NCBI GenBank assembly: GCA_963739435.1
Contig: CAVUAN010000025.1
Location: 34,579-98,578 of the forward strand
Reading direction: 5' to 3'
DNA length: 64,000 nt
From: CAVUAN01 sp963739435
GTDB taxonomy: Bacteria; Acidobacteriota; Thermoanaerobaculia; UBA5066; Gp7-AA6
Shown: piece by piece, positions 1 through 7,486 of the stretch
How the letters are laid out: every line of letters begins with the position of its first letter
How positions within the stretch are numbered: the first letter of the stretch is position 1
Made by a program: the position numbers and the translations under genes
The notes under the pieces: generated by a model
What the model was told of the DNA's origin: nothing
The model's input: only the letters and a program-made list of their open reading frames with translations
Database searches by the model: none

Positions 1-920
1 ATCCACCAGGCTGTTCCGGGCAGGATCACGGCAACGGAGCCGGCGCGCGCAAGCGCTGGAGATCTCCGCCTCGCCGATGAAGAGGAGGTGGTCGGCCGAC
101 GCGGCGAAGAGCTCGGCAGCGAGAAGCGTTCCTCCCGATAGCGCGAGCTCGTCGGCGTGGAGGCGCAGGCCGAGCCCGAGATCGCGCGCGGCGGCGAGGA
201 TTACCCGCGATTCAGCGACCGTGAACACGCCCTGTTCGCAGAAAACGTCGCAGTAGCGGGCGAGACCTTCGCGCGCGGCCTGTGGAAGGATCTCGCGGAC
301 GATTGCCTCGATCCAGTCGCCGCGGCTGTCGCGGTGCTCCAGCGGGATCTCGTGCGCCGCCAGAAGGGTCGGCACGATCCGCGGCATCTTCGCTCGGGCG
401 CCGAGGTCCCGCAGAAGGCGCAGGGCGTTCAGCTCGCTTTCGACGGTCAGGCCGTAGCCCGACTTGGCCTCGACCGTGGTCGTGCCGTGGGCAACCATGA
501 GCGCGAGACGGCCGGGAAACAGCCGCCTCCGAGCTCCGAGGCGGACGCTCTCCGCGTTGCCCGGACCGTCGCGTGGATCCCTCCGCCTTCGGCCGCGATC
601 GCGGCGTAGCTTTCTCCCGAGCCAGGCGCCGCCCGATCTCCTCCCCGCGGTCGCCCGTCCAGACCGGGTGCGTGTGCGCGTCGACCAGCCCCGGCAGGAC
701 CGTCTTGCCCGTCGCGTCGAGCGACACGTCCGCCGGACGGCCCGGCGAACTCCCTCGAGTAGTCGGCCTCCGAGCCAACGAACGTGAAGACGCCGTTCTC
801 TGCCCGCAGGGCGGCTTGACGGATTCGCCGGATCTCGCCCTGCTCGCGACCGCGCCGCGCGGTCTTTCCGATCGGCGTCGCCAGACACGCCGCGTTTCGG
901 ATTTCGAGAGAAGAACTCAT
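1..920 (-). CDS. hutI: Imidazolonepropionase, 3' end cut by window edge, frameshifted
   Basis: Third enzyme of histidine degradation: hydrolyses 4-imidazolone-5-propanoate to N-formimidoyl-L-glutamate in the cytoplasm. The reading starts at the ATG at 920 (MSSSLEIRNAACLATP). The metal-binding stretch LPGLVDAHTHPVWTGDR lies near 640-710, GESYAAIAAEGGGIHATVRA near 560-620, and the family's HADEL metal motif near 140. These pieces sit in different frames: I see changes near 735, near 625 and near 535, so the gene cannot be translated as written. All conserved blocks are present in the right order and spacing, which favours sequencing error over decay. The gene runs off the left edge, so its C-terminus and neighbours are unseen. 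Assignment to the family is confident; whether it is functional is not known. Confidence 0.85.
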
Positions 921-953
921 TTGAATGAAGCGATTCTACGAGCTGCGCTCTGT

Positions 954-1065
954 CCCCTCTCCCTCCGGGAGAGGGTTAGGGTGAGGGGGTAACAGTGGGC
1001 CGGGGCAAGGACCGTCATAGGCGGTTGTTCTCCCCTCACCCCGGCCCTCTCCCGAGGGGAGAGGG
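954..1065. repeat. Inverted pair of CCCTCTCCC-type palindromic repeats
   Basis: Two roughly 34-base arms (954-989 and 1032-1065) are near-perfect reverse complements, and each also contains its own small hairpin (CCTCCGGGAGAGG; CCCGAGGGGAG). This is the familiar extragenic repeat built on CCCTCTCCC/GGGTGAGGG. It lies between divIVA and hutI, both on the minus strand, and could act as a transcription attenuator or simply be a dispersed REP-like element. Confidence 0.75.
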
Positions 1066-1070
1066 AGAAG

Positions 1071-1587
1071 TTACCCGACCGTCTCTCCCTTGTCGGCCTT
1101 GCGCGTCAGGTACGACAGCGGCTTGTCTCTCTCGCCTTCCTCGCGGTCGAATTCCAGGACCTGTTGGAAGAGCTCGATCATCTTGCCGAGTTGGAGCCGG
1201 AAGTTGGTGCGCTGGAGCTTCAGCTCGTGGATGGCCTTCTCGATCTCCGCCGAACGCTGCAGCGCATTGTGCGTCAGGCGCTCGGCCGAGCCCTGCGCCT
1301 CGCGCAGCACGATCTCTCCCTGCTTGTGTGCCTGGGCGCCGGATGTCTTCGGAGGCCTGCTGGGCGGTCATGAGCGTCTCCTTCAGGATCCGCTCGCGTT
1401 CGCGGTGCTCGGCGTTTTCTTCCGTCAGCCGCTCGACACGGCCGGACAGCTCCGCGCTGGCGCGGACGAGTTCCTCCATGTCCTCTGCCACGAGGGCCAG
1501 GAAGGACTCGACTTCGACGGGATCGAATCCCTTCCACTTGCGGGTGAACTCGTGTTTCTGAATCTCGAGCGGTGTCAGTCGGGGCAT
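1071..1587 (-). CDS. DivIVA-domain protein, one frameshift
   Basis: Begins MPRLTPLEIQKHEFTRKWKG, the classic DivIVA N-terminus that binds curved membrane at poles and septa, followed by a long coiled coil (roughly residues 35-130). The first about 80 residues are in the frame of the ATG at 1587. The downstream half (HKQGEIVLREAQGSAERLTH onward, ending KADKGETVG) is in a second frame, with the switch near 1340. Restored length is about 172 residues, normal for short DivIVA/GpsB-like proteins. A good Shine-Dalgarno (GAGGAGG) precedes the ATG. It follows yggT on the same strand after 10 bases. The yggS-yggT-divIVA order is common in Gram-positive and some other phyla, where these genes accompany division loci. 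Its role in this organism is inferred. Confidence 0.85.
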
Positions 1588-1597
1588 GGAGACCTCC

Positions 1598-1894
1598 TCA
1601 GGAAAGGGTGCCCGATACGGCGAGGCGCGCGACGAACCGAGAAACGAGGTAGATGACGAGGATGACGAAAATGGGCGAGAGGTCCAGGTTTCCGGTGCGG
1701 GACGGAGGGATCAGGCGTCGAAACGGGCGGAAGAGCGGCTCGGTCGTGACGTAGAGAAACCGGACGATCGGGTTGCGGGGATCGGGAGAGACCCAGGACA
1801 CGAGCGCGGCGATGATGACGAGCCACTGGAGCGCCTGGAGCGCGTAGAGAACGAGATCGAAGACAGCCCCTGTCGCCGAGCCGCCGACGTTCAC
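1598..1894 (-). CDS. yggT: YggT family membrane protein
   Basis: About 98 residues with two hydrophobic segments (roughly residues 6-28 and 66-88) around the family motif SWVSPDPRNPIVRFLYVTTE and EPLFRPFRRLIPP. YggT proteins are small inner-membrane proteins, linked in some bacteria to osmotic tolerance and cell division; no enzymatic activity is established. I place the start at the GTG at 1894, because it overlaps the yggS stop by four bases (GTGA) and gives the usual family length. The frame is open further upstream, but only as a shadow of yggS. Translational coupling to yggS is likely. Confidence 0.88.
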   Translation of the reverse strand: MNVGGSATGAVFDLVLYALQALQWLVIIAALVSWVSPDPRNPIVRFLYVTTEPLFRPFRRLIPPSRTGNLDLSPIFVILVIYLVSRFVARLAVSGTLS

Positions 1895-2604
1895 GCCGCC
1901 TCCCGCGGGCCGAAGAGAGCCGTGCCGAGGCGGACCTCGGTAGACCCTTCTTCGACGGCGACGGCAAAATCGTGGCTCATGCCCGCAGAGATCTCGGGCA
2001 GCTCCCGGCCGAGGCTCACGGCGATCCGGTCGCGCAGCTGCCGGAGCTTCTGGAACCAGGGCCGCGAGCGTTCGGGATCGGGATCGAAAGGGGGCACGGC
2101 CATGAGCCCGCGGCACGTCAGGTGCGGGCAGGCGTCGATTGCCCGGGCCAGAGCCAGGGCGTCCTCGGCAGTCGCGCCGGACTTGCTCGCCTCGCCCGCC
2201 AGGTTGACCTCGAGGAGCACCGGCAGGACGCGCGGAGAGGCCTCGAGCAGTCGCTCCAGGCGCTCTGCAAGTCTTTGGCGGTCCACGCTTTCGACCATCG
2301 CGAAACATTGTAGCGCCAGGGCGGCCTTATTCGTCTGAAGGGGGCCGATGAGCTTCCAGGTGAGGTCGGGAAAATCCGGCTTGACGGCCTGAATTTTCTC
2401 GGCCGCCTCGGCCACGCGGTTCTCGCCGAAGAGAACGCAGCCGGCCCGCGCCGCGCGGCGCACGACCTCGGCCGGCTGACCCTTGGTGACGGCGAGCAGA
2501 GCGATCTCCCGGGCTTTGCGGCCGGACTTTTCGGCCGCCCGCGCGATTGATCCGAGGGCGGCCGCGCGGCGTTCCGAGATTTCTTCCTGCGAGAGCGGCG
2601 TCAC
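1891..2604 (-). CDS. yggS: PLP homeostasis protein, YggS/YBL036C family
   Basis: A 237-residue pyridoxal-phosphate-binding protein of the alanine-racemase-like TIM barrel fold. Members manage free PLP and affect amino-acid pools; they do not racemise. Visible family marks are LLAVTKGQPAEVVRRA (PLP lysine at about residue 40), LFGENRVAEAAEK, WKLIGPLQTNKA and the C-terminal LRLGTALFGPR phosphate-binding end. The start is the GTG at 2604, which overlaps the stop of the RNase H gene (GTGA), and its own stop overlaps the yggT start in the same way. It is the middle of a tightly coupled minus-strand series. Length and motifs are complete. Confidence 0.93.
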   Translation of the reverse strand: MTPLSQEEISERRAAALGSIARAAEKSGRKAREIALLAVTKGQPAEVVRRAARAGCVLFGENRVAEAAEKIQAVKPDFPDLTWKLIGPLQTNKAALALQCFAMVESVDRQRLAERLERLLEASPRVLPVLLEVNLAGEASKSGATAEDALALARAIDACPHLTCRGLMAVPPFDPDPERSRPWFQKLRQLRDRIAVSLGRELPEISAGMSHDFAVAVEEGSTEVRLGTALFGPREAA

Positions 2605-3038
2605 GGCTGGCGCTGGAAATGCTCGCCGGCGAGGTGTCGCTCGGAGGCGTCGGCCCCGAGGTTGGCAAGGCGGTCGGCCTTCTTGTTCTCTTCGCGCGGG
2701 ATGTGGCGGATGGCGAAGTTGCGGAATCGCCTGGCACGCGCGAGCGCCTCGGCGTGGAGGGGCTTCAAGTGCGCCGCTTTGACCTTGTAGTTGCCGAGAA
2801 CCTGCTCGACGAGCAGCAGGCTGTCGGAGGCGATCCGGACGTCTGAAGCGCCGCGCTCTTCGGCCCGCTTCAAGGCCAGCAGGAGCGCCCGGTACTCGGC
2901 GACGTTGTTCGTCGTCTTGCCGAGCGCTTCGAAGTGCTCCTCGGCCGGGTGGCTGTCGTCGGCCTCGACGTACGCGCCCGCGCCCGAAGCGCCGGGATTG
3001 CCGCGCGACGCCCCGTCGATGGAGGCGCGGAAAATCAC
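2601..3038 (-). CDS. RNase HI-like protein
   Basis: A 145-residue RNase H fold protein that would cleave the RNA strand of RNA-DNA hybrids. The acidic active-site positions are visible: Asp in FRASIDGASRGNPG, Glu in TTNNVAEYRALLLAL, Asp in RIASDSLLLVEQV and Asp in ENKKADRLANLGAD. This is the short rnhA-like (ribonuclease HI family) form lacking the basic handle of E. coli RNase HI. The GTG at 3038 is chosen because it overlaps the stop of the zinc-ribbon gene by four bases and starts exactly at the first conserved strand. Pairing with a zinc-ribbon coiled-coil gene upstream is a recurrent arrangement. Function by homology only. Confidence 0.88.
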   Translation of the reverse strand: MIFRASIDGASRGNPGASGAGAYVEADDSHPAEEHFEALGKTTNNVAEYRALLLALKRAEERGASDVRIASDSLLLVEQVLGNYKVKAAHLKPLHAEALARARRFRNFAIRHIPREENKKADRLANLGADASERHLAGEHFQRQP

Positions 3039-3739
3039 GGCTCCCAGTACAGGAGCCGCTTGCAGCGATCGCAGGTGATGATCTCGAGGCCGACCTTCAG
3101 GGTCTGGACCGCATGGGGGCGGACCCTCATGTGGCACGCCGAGCAGGAGCCGTTGACGACCTTCACGATGGCGATGCCTGCTTTCTTGTCGACGAGGCGG
3201 CGGAATTCGGCGAGATCGCGCTTCGGGATGGTGGCTTCGATATCGCGGATCTCAGCGCGCGCGCCCTCGAGCTCTCCGTCGATCGAGCGCTGCATCTCGC
3301 GCCAGCCCGAGAGCTTCTGCTCGTGCTCCTCGGTCTCCTTGGGCAAGCTCGCCTCGCGCGTTCCGAGGTCGCGCTTCGTGGCCTCGATCTCTTCTTCGAG
3401 AGCGAGGACCCGCTCCTCGGTCGAGTGGACGATCTTTTCGGCGCCGTCGATCTCGTTCAAGACGGCGCCGTACTCCCGGCTCGACTGGACGTTGCGCAGC
3501 GTCGCCTGGAACTTCTTCTGCTTCTCCTGGTGCTCAGCCAGCTCCGCCTCGGCCCTCGCGAGCTCCGCCTGGGCCTGCTGGAGGCGCGCGCGCAGCCTCT
3601 CGACGGCGTCGACCTTCTCGCGGAAGGCGGTGTCGACATCCGCCAGATCGGCCGGGACGGTGTCTCGCTCTTTCTCCCGCTCGCGGACGAACTGAATCCG
3701 GTTCTGGAGGCGGTAGAGCTGATCGAGTTGCTGGCTCAC
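3035..3739 (-). CDS. Coiled-coil protein with C-terminal C4 zinc ribbon
   Basis: About 234 residues. Residues 1-180 form a long charged coiled coil (QQLDQLYRLQNRIQF, many E/K/R heptads). The C-terminus holds a C4 zinc ribbon, CSACHMRVRP followed by ITCDRCKRLLYW. This is the CT398/HP0958-like zinc-ribbon family. HP0958 acts in flagellar assembly and mRNA binding, but most members have no known job. The GTG at 3739 is preferred over the longer reading from 3784 because GGGGAGAG lies six bases upstream and homologous N-termini begin there. Its stop overlaps the RNase H start. A nucleic-acid role shared with RNase H is plausible but unproven. Confidence 0.85.
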   Translation of the reverse strand: MSQQLDQLYRLQNRIQFVREREKERDTVPADLADVDTAFREKVDAVERLRARLQQAQAELARAEAELAEHQEKQKKFQATLRNVQSSREYGAVLNEIDGAEKIVHSTEERVLALEEEIEATKRDLGTREASLPKETEEHEQKLSGWREMQRSIDGELEGARAEIRDIEATIPKRDLAEFRRLVDKKAGIAIVKVVNGSCSACHMRVRPHAVQTLKVGLEIITCDRCKRLLYWEP

Positions 3740-3870
3740 CGGCTCTCCCCGGAGATAAAAAAAGGTGTCCCGGTCAGGGGACACCCTTTGAATTCTTTCG
3801 TTGCGTTCGACTTGATGTCTCGGTTTCTACCCTTCAAGCTCCCCGTTTCCCTTCTTCGTCGCCTCGCTGG

Positions 3871-3944
3871 TGGGTCCACCCGGATTCGAACCGGGGTCTG
3901 ACCGGTTATGAGCCGGTGGCTCTGGACCGCTGAGCTATGGACCC
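3871..3944 (-). tRNA. tRNA-Met (CAT anticodon)
   Basis: A complete 74-base cloverleaf on the minus strand. The acceptor stem is GGGTCCA with TGGACCC, the D arm GCTC...GAGC, the anticodon stem ACCGG/CCGGT around loop CTCATAA (anticodon CAT), and the T arm CCCGG-TTCGAAT-CCGGG. No CCA is encoded directly. CAT may be elongator Met or a lysidine-modified Ile2; sequence alone does not settle this. The first acceptor pair is G-C and there is no run of three G-C pairs in the anticodon stem, so an initiator is unlikely. It sits between rpoD and the zinc-ribbon gene. Confidence 0.95.
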
Positions 3945-3974
3945 CTTTGACTATAACAAAGGATGTCGCACGGC

Positions 3975-5642
3975 TCACCGTATGGTCTCCAGGAACGGCT
4001 TCAGTTTCTTGGCCCGGGAAGGGTGCCGCAGCTTCCGAAGGGCCTTGGACTCGATCTGCCGAATCCTCTCGCGCGTCACGTTGAAGGAGCGGCCGACCTC
4101 CTCGAGGGTGTGCTCGGAGCCGTCTCCGACGCCAAACCGCATCTTCAAGACCTGCTCCTCGCGGGGGGTCAGCGATTTCAAGACCCGGCGCGTCTGCTCC
4201 TGGAGGTTCGAGACGAGGACCGAGTCGATCGGCGAGAGCACCTGGCGGTCCTCGATGAAATCCCCCAGATGCGAATCCTCTTCCTCGCCGATGGGTGTCT
4301 CGAGCGAGATGGGCTCCTGGGCGATCTTCATGATCTTGCGGACCTTCGAGACCGGCATGTCCATGCGCTTGGCGATCTCTTCGGCGTTGGGCTCGCGGCC
4401 GAGCTCCTGCACCAGCGAACGCGACGTGCGCGTCAGCTTGTTGATCGTCTCGATCATGTGGACGGGAATGCGGATCGTCCGGGCCTGATCGGCGATGGCA
4501 CGCGTGATGGCCTGGCGGATCCACCAGGTGGCGTACGTCGAGAACTTGTAACCGCGGCGGTGCTCGAACTTCTCGACCGCCTTCATGAGTCCGATGTTGC
4601 CTTCCTGGATCAGATCGAGGAACTGCAGGCCGCGGTTGGTGTACTTCTTCGCGATCGAGACGACGAGGCGCAGGTTCGCGACGATCAGCTCGTGCTTCGC
4701 CTGGTCCGCTTCCTCCTCGCCCTCGCGCACCATGCGCTGGGTCTTCTTGACGTCCTCGTGCGTCACGCCGAACTTGTGCTCGAGATCGCGCAGCGATTTC
4801 TTGTACTTGGAGATCCGCCGCTTGTAGAAATCGATGCGTGTCGGGTTCTTCTCTTTCTTGAGGGTGTTGGTGTCCTGCCGGATGCTCGACTCGGGGACGT
4901 TCATCTGCCGGTCGATGTCGCGCAGGATCCCGATCGCGCGGTTCAGGACGGCGGGCGTGAAGTCGGCGGCCCGGATCAGCTTCGCCATGTCGGCGATGCG
5001 CTTGTCGATGGCGCTCTCGATGCGGGCCAGGGCCCGCGTGCCGCGCCGGATCGTGCGGGCCTTGAACTTCATGCGCTTGATGTCTTTGTCGAGCGTGCCG
5101 ATCTTCTTGAAGCTGCCGAGGACGTTTTCGATGCGCCGCGTGGCCCGGTCGTCCAGGTCCTCCTCGTCCTCGCCGAGATTGACCAGCTCGTTGACCATGC
5201 GCGAATCGCGCCCGGCGTTCTCCAGAAGCTTCAGGATCTCCTCGAGGACGATCGGGTTGTTGGCGAGAGCCTGGTAGATTTTGGCCTCGCCCTGCTCGAT
5301 CCGTTTGGCGATGCGCACCTCGCCCTCGCGGTCCAGCAGCTTGACGGTCCCCATCTCGCGCAGGTACATGCGCACGGGGTCGTTCGTCTTCTCGACGGCT
5401 TCGCGGGCCTCCTCGGCCGTCTCGGCCTCGAGCGCCGCGCGCTTGCGCGCAGCGCGATCCGGATCCGTGACGATCTCGATGCCGAGATCGAAGAAGCGGA
5501 CGTAGACGTCTTCCAGGTCGCGCGGGTCGGCCGTCAGCTCGTCAGACAGGATGGTCTGGATTTCCTCGTAGAGGAGGTAACCCTTATCCCGCCCCGCCTT
5601 GAACAGCAGCTGCACTTCCGGATGCTTTTCCTCAATTCCCAA
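3975..5642 (-). CDS. rpoD: Primary RNA polymerase sigma factor (sigma-70)
   Basis: 555-residue housekeeping sigma factor. Region 1.1 occupies about residues 1-80, and region 1.2 has DPVRMYLREMGTVKLL. After a non-conserved region come region 2 (AKHELIVANLRLVVSIAKKY, FLDLIQEGNIGLMKAVEKF, YKFSTYATWWIRQAITRAI), region 3 (RIPVHMIETINKL) and region 4 (LTPREEQVLKMRFG, HTLEEVGRSFNVTRERIRQI). The end is KLRHPSRAKKLKPFLE. The start is a TTG at 5642 with GGAAAGGA seven bases upstream; no ATG or GTG gives a full N-terminus. It lies 23 bases after dnaG, the conserved dnaG-rpoD order of the macromolecular synthesis operon, with rpsU further upstream beyond mutS2. Confidence 0.97.
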   Translation of the reverse strand: MGIEEKHPEVQLLFKAGRDKGYLLYEEIQTILSDELTADPRDLEDVYVRFFDLGIEIVTDPDRAARKRAALEAETAEEAREAVEKTNDPVRMYLREMGTVKLLDREGEVRIAKRIEQGEAKIYQALANNPIVLEEILKLLENAGRDSRMVNELVNLGEDEEDLDDRATRRIENVLGSFKKIGTLDKDIKRMKFKARTIRRGTRALARIESAIDKRIADMAKLIRAADFTPAVLNRAIGILRDIDRQMNVPESSIRQDTNTLKKEKNPTRIDFYKRRISKYKKSLRDLEHKFGVTHEDVKKTQRMVREGEEEADQAKHELIVANLRLVVSIAKKYTNRGLQFLDLIQEGNIGLMKAVEKFEHRRGYKFSTYATWWIRQAITRAIADQARTIRIPVHMIETINKLTRTSRSLVQELGREPNAEEIAKRMDMPVSKVRKIMKIAQEPISLETPIGEEEDSHLGDFIEDRQVLSPIDSVLVSNLQEQTRRVLKSLTPREEQVLKMRFGVGDGSEHTLEEVGRSFNVTRERIRQIESKALRKLRHPSRAKKLKPFLETIR

Positions 5643-5665
5643 CGTTTTGTCCTTTCCGTCGCGTT

Positions 5666-7438
5666 CTACCGCCCGAGCTCCGAATGACGCCGCGCGATAC
5701 CCTCTTTGCGGCGGATGAGTCGGGCAAGCTCTTCGCCCGCCGTCTCGTCCGCCCGATCGATTTCCCTCTGGATTTCCGCGCTCTCCCGCTCTAAGTACTT
5801 TTTTTCCAGATCCTTGAGGAGCCGCTCGACGCCCTTCTCGTTCGGCTCGGGGCTCTCTTCCAGCGCTACACCGGCCAGAAATGCCCGCTCGTCATCAGCA
5901 AGCGTAAGGTGTGCGATTTGTCTTTGAAAATCAACAGGTTCCGAAGCCCCCAGACCTTCCCGGAACGCGGCAACAACCCGGCGAACCCGCGGATCCGTCA
6001 AGAACTCGTCTTTCAACATCCTTAGAATCAGGGGGTTAAACTCACCACCTGCCATCAGGACCTGGAGGAGCCGCCGCTCGGCTCCGGGTGTTTCCGCCCC
6101 TGATAACACCGGAACATTCCCGGGCGTTCCAGGGGTCCGCAAGCCCGCGGCTGCCTGCGGACCGGGCTTGTCCCAGAGCACCTCGACGGGCACCCCGACC
6201 TCCCGAGCCACGCGGCGGTACTCCTCGTAGCGCAGGACGCGATCGGGGATCGCGTTCAAGACCTCGAGGACCGTCCGCACGCGCTCCATCTTCTCTTGCG
6301 AGGCGAGGCCCGACGCGCTCGGGTCGACATTTTCCAGAAGCCAGTCGAGCGAGTCGGGCGCCTCTTCGATGCGCGATGCGAGCGCGCTGGCACCCTGCGC
6401 CGAAAGGACGTCGTGGGGGTCCTCGCCCTCGGGCAGCCTCGCGACGCGCGCCCGGAACCCCTGCGCGAGCAGGAGCTGGAGCGCCGCGCGCGTGGCCGCC
6501 TTCCCCGCGGAGTCGCCGTCGTAGCAGACGACGACGGCGGGGCACAGGCGCCGCAGTTTCTCCGCCTGTTCGGTCGTCAGGGCGGTGCCCATCGAGGCGA
6601 CCGTTTCGTCGACACCGGCCTGCAGGAGTGCCAGGTGGTCGAAGTAGCCTTCGACCAGGACGACCCGGTCGTGCTTGCGGATCGAATCCCGCGCTTCCGA
6701 AAGGCCGTAGAGCAGGCGCTTCTTCAGGAAGACCGGGGACTCGGGCGAGTTGAGGTACTTGGGCTCCTGCTCGGGTGAGAGGGCGCGGCCGCCGAAGCCG
6801 ACAGCACGTCCACGCTCATCGCGAACCACGAACAGAAGTCGGTCGCGGAACCGGTCGTAATAGCCGCGGCCTTCGCTTCGCGGCTGCACGAGCCCGGCCT
6901 CGGCGAGCAGGCTCTCGGGGTATGCGCCTCCCAGTGCCGCGGTCAGGGCATCCCAGGAGTCCGGCGCGTGGCCGAGCGCCAGCCGCTTCACGAACTCCTC
7001 GGGCACGCCGCGTTTCGCAAGATACGCCGCCGCGCGGCTGCCGGGCTTGCCGAGCTCGGCCGAATAGAAGCGCTGCGCCGCCGCGAGAACCTCGAGCAGC
7101 TTCTCGCGCCGGTCGTCGCGCGGCCCGCGGGAAGCGCGCTTCGGGATCTTCACGCCGAACCGTGAGGCGAGCGCCTCCACGGCCTCGGGAAAGTCGAGCC
7201 GATCGATCTGCCGCACGAAGTGGATGACGTCCCCGCCTGCTCCGCACCCGAAGCAGTGGTAGAGCCCCTTGTCGCGGTCCACCGTGAAAGACGGCGTGCG
7301 CTCGTTGTGAAACGGGCATAGCCCCTTCCAGGAACGGCCTGCCTTCTTCAATTTCGTGTGCTCGCCGACGACCTCGACGATGTCGCTTGCCGATCGCAGC
7401 TCGGCGAGAACCTGATCGTTGATGTCGAGATCAGACAT
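5666..7438 (-). CDS. dnaG: DNA primase
   Basis: About 590 residues; makes RNA primers at the replication fork. The N-terminal CHC2 zinc finger is LCPFHNERTPSF then YHCFGCGAGGDVIHF (residues about 38-72). The TOPRIM core includes VVLVEGYFDHLALLQAG and the acidic VVCYDGDSAGKAA. The helicase-binding C-terminal region is less conserved. I start at the ATG at 7438 (MSDLDINDQVLAEL); the open frame runs nine codons further upstream, but those codons are made of a 7-base tandem repeat. Followed closely by rpoD. Confidence 0.96.
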   Translation of the reverse strand: MSDLDINDQVLAELRSASDIVEVVGEHTKLKKAGRSWKGLCPFHNERTPSFTVDRDKGLYHCFGCGAGGDVIHFVRQIDRLDFPEAVEALASRFGVKIPKRASRGPRDDRREKLLEVLAAAQRFYSAELGKPGSRAAAYLAKRGVPEEFVKRLALGHAPDSWDALTAALGGAYPESLLAEAGLVQPRSEGRGYYDRFRDRLLFVVRDERGRAVGFGGRALSPEQEPKYLNSPESPVFLKKRLLYGLSEARDSIRKHDRVVLVEGYFDHLALLQAGVDETVASMGTALTTEQAEKLRRLCPAVVVCYDGDSAGKAATRAALQLLLAQGFRARVARLPEGEDPHDVLSAQGASALASRIEEAPDSLDWLLENVDPSASGLASQEKMERVRTVLEVLNAIPDRVLRYEEYRRVAREVGVPVEVLWDKPGPQAAAGLRTPGTPGNVPVLSGAETPGAERRLLQVLMAGGEFNPLILRMLKDEFLTDPRVRRVVAAFREGLGASEPVDFQRQIAHLTLADDERAFLAGVALEESPEPNEKGVERLLKDLEKKYLERESAEIQREIDRADETAGEELARLIRRKEGIARRHSELGR

Positions 7439-7444
7439 GTGGGG

Positions 7445-7475
7445 AGTCCAAAGTCCAAAGTCCAAAGTCCAAAGT
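7445..7475. repeat. 7-base tandem repeat upstream of dnaG
   Basis: Four full copies of AGTCCAA (7445-7472) plus a partial fifth. It fills the short gap between the mutS2 stop and the dnaG start, exactly where the dnaG ribosome-binding site should be. No strong Shine-Dalgarno is seen there. Copy-number change would alter the spacing upstream of the dnaG start. Confidence 0.9.
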
Positions 7476-7486
7476 CTGGAGGCCGA

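Noticed and set aside
954..1065. Rho-independent terminator
   Set aside because: Strong pairing, but no T-run on either strand. The motif is a known dispersed palindromic repeat type.
3963..5687. Very long open frame on the plus strand opposite rpoD
   Set aside because: It mirrors rpoD in antisense. Composition is a Leu/Asp/Val-rich shadow without motifs, while the other strand carries a complete sigma factor.
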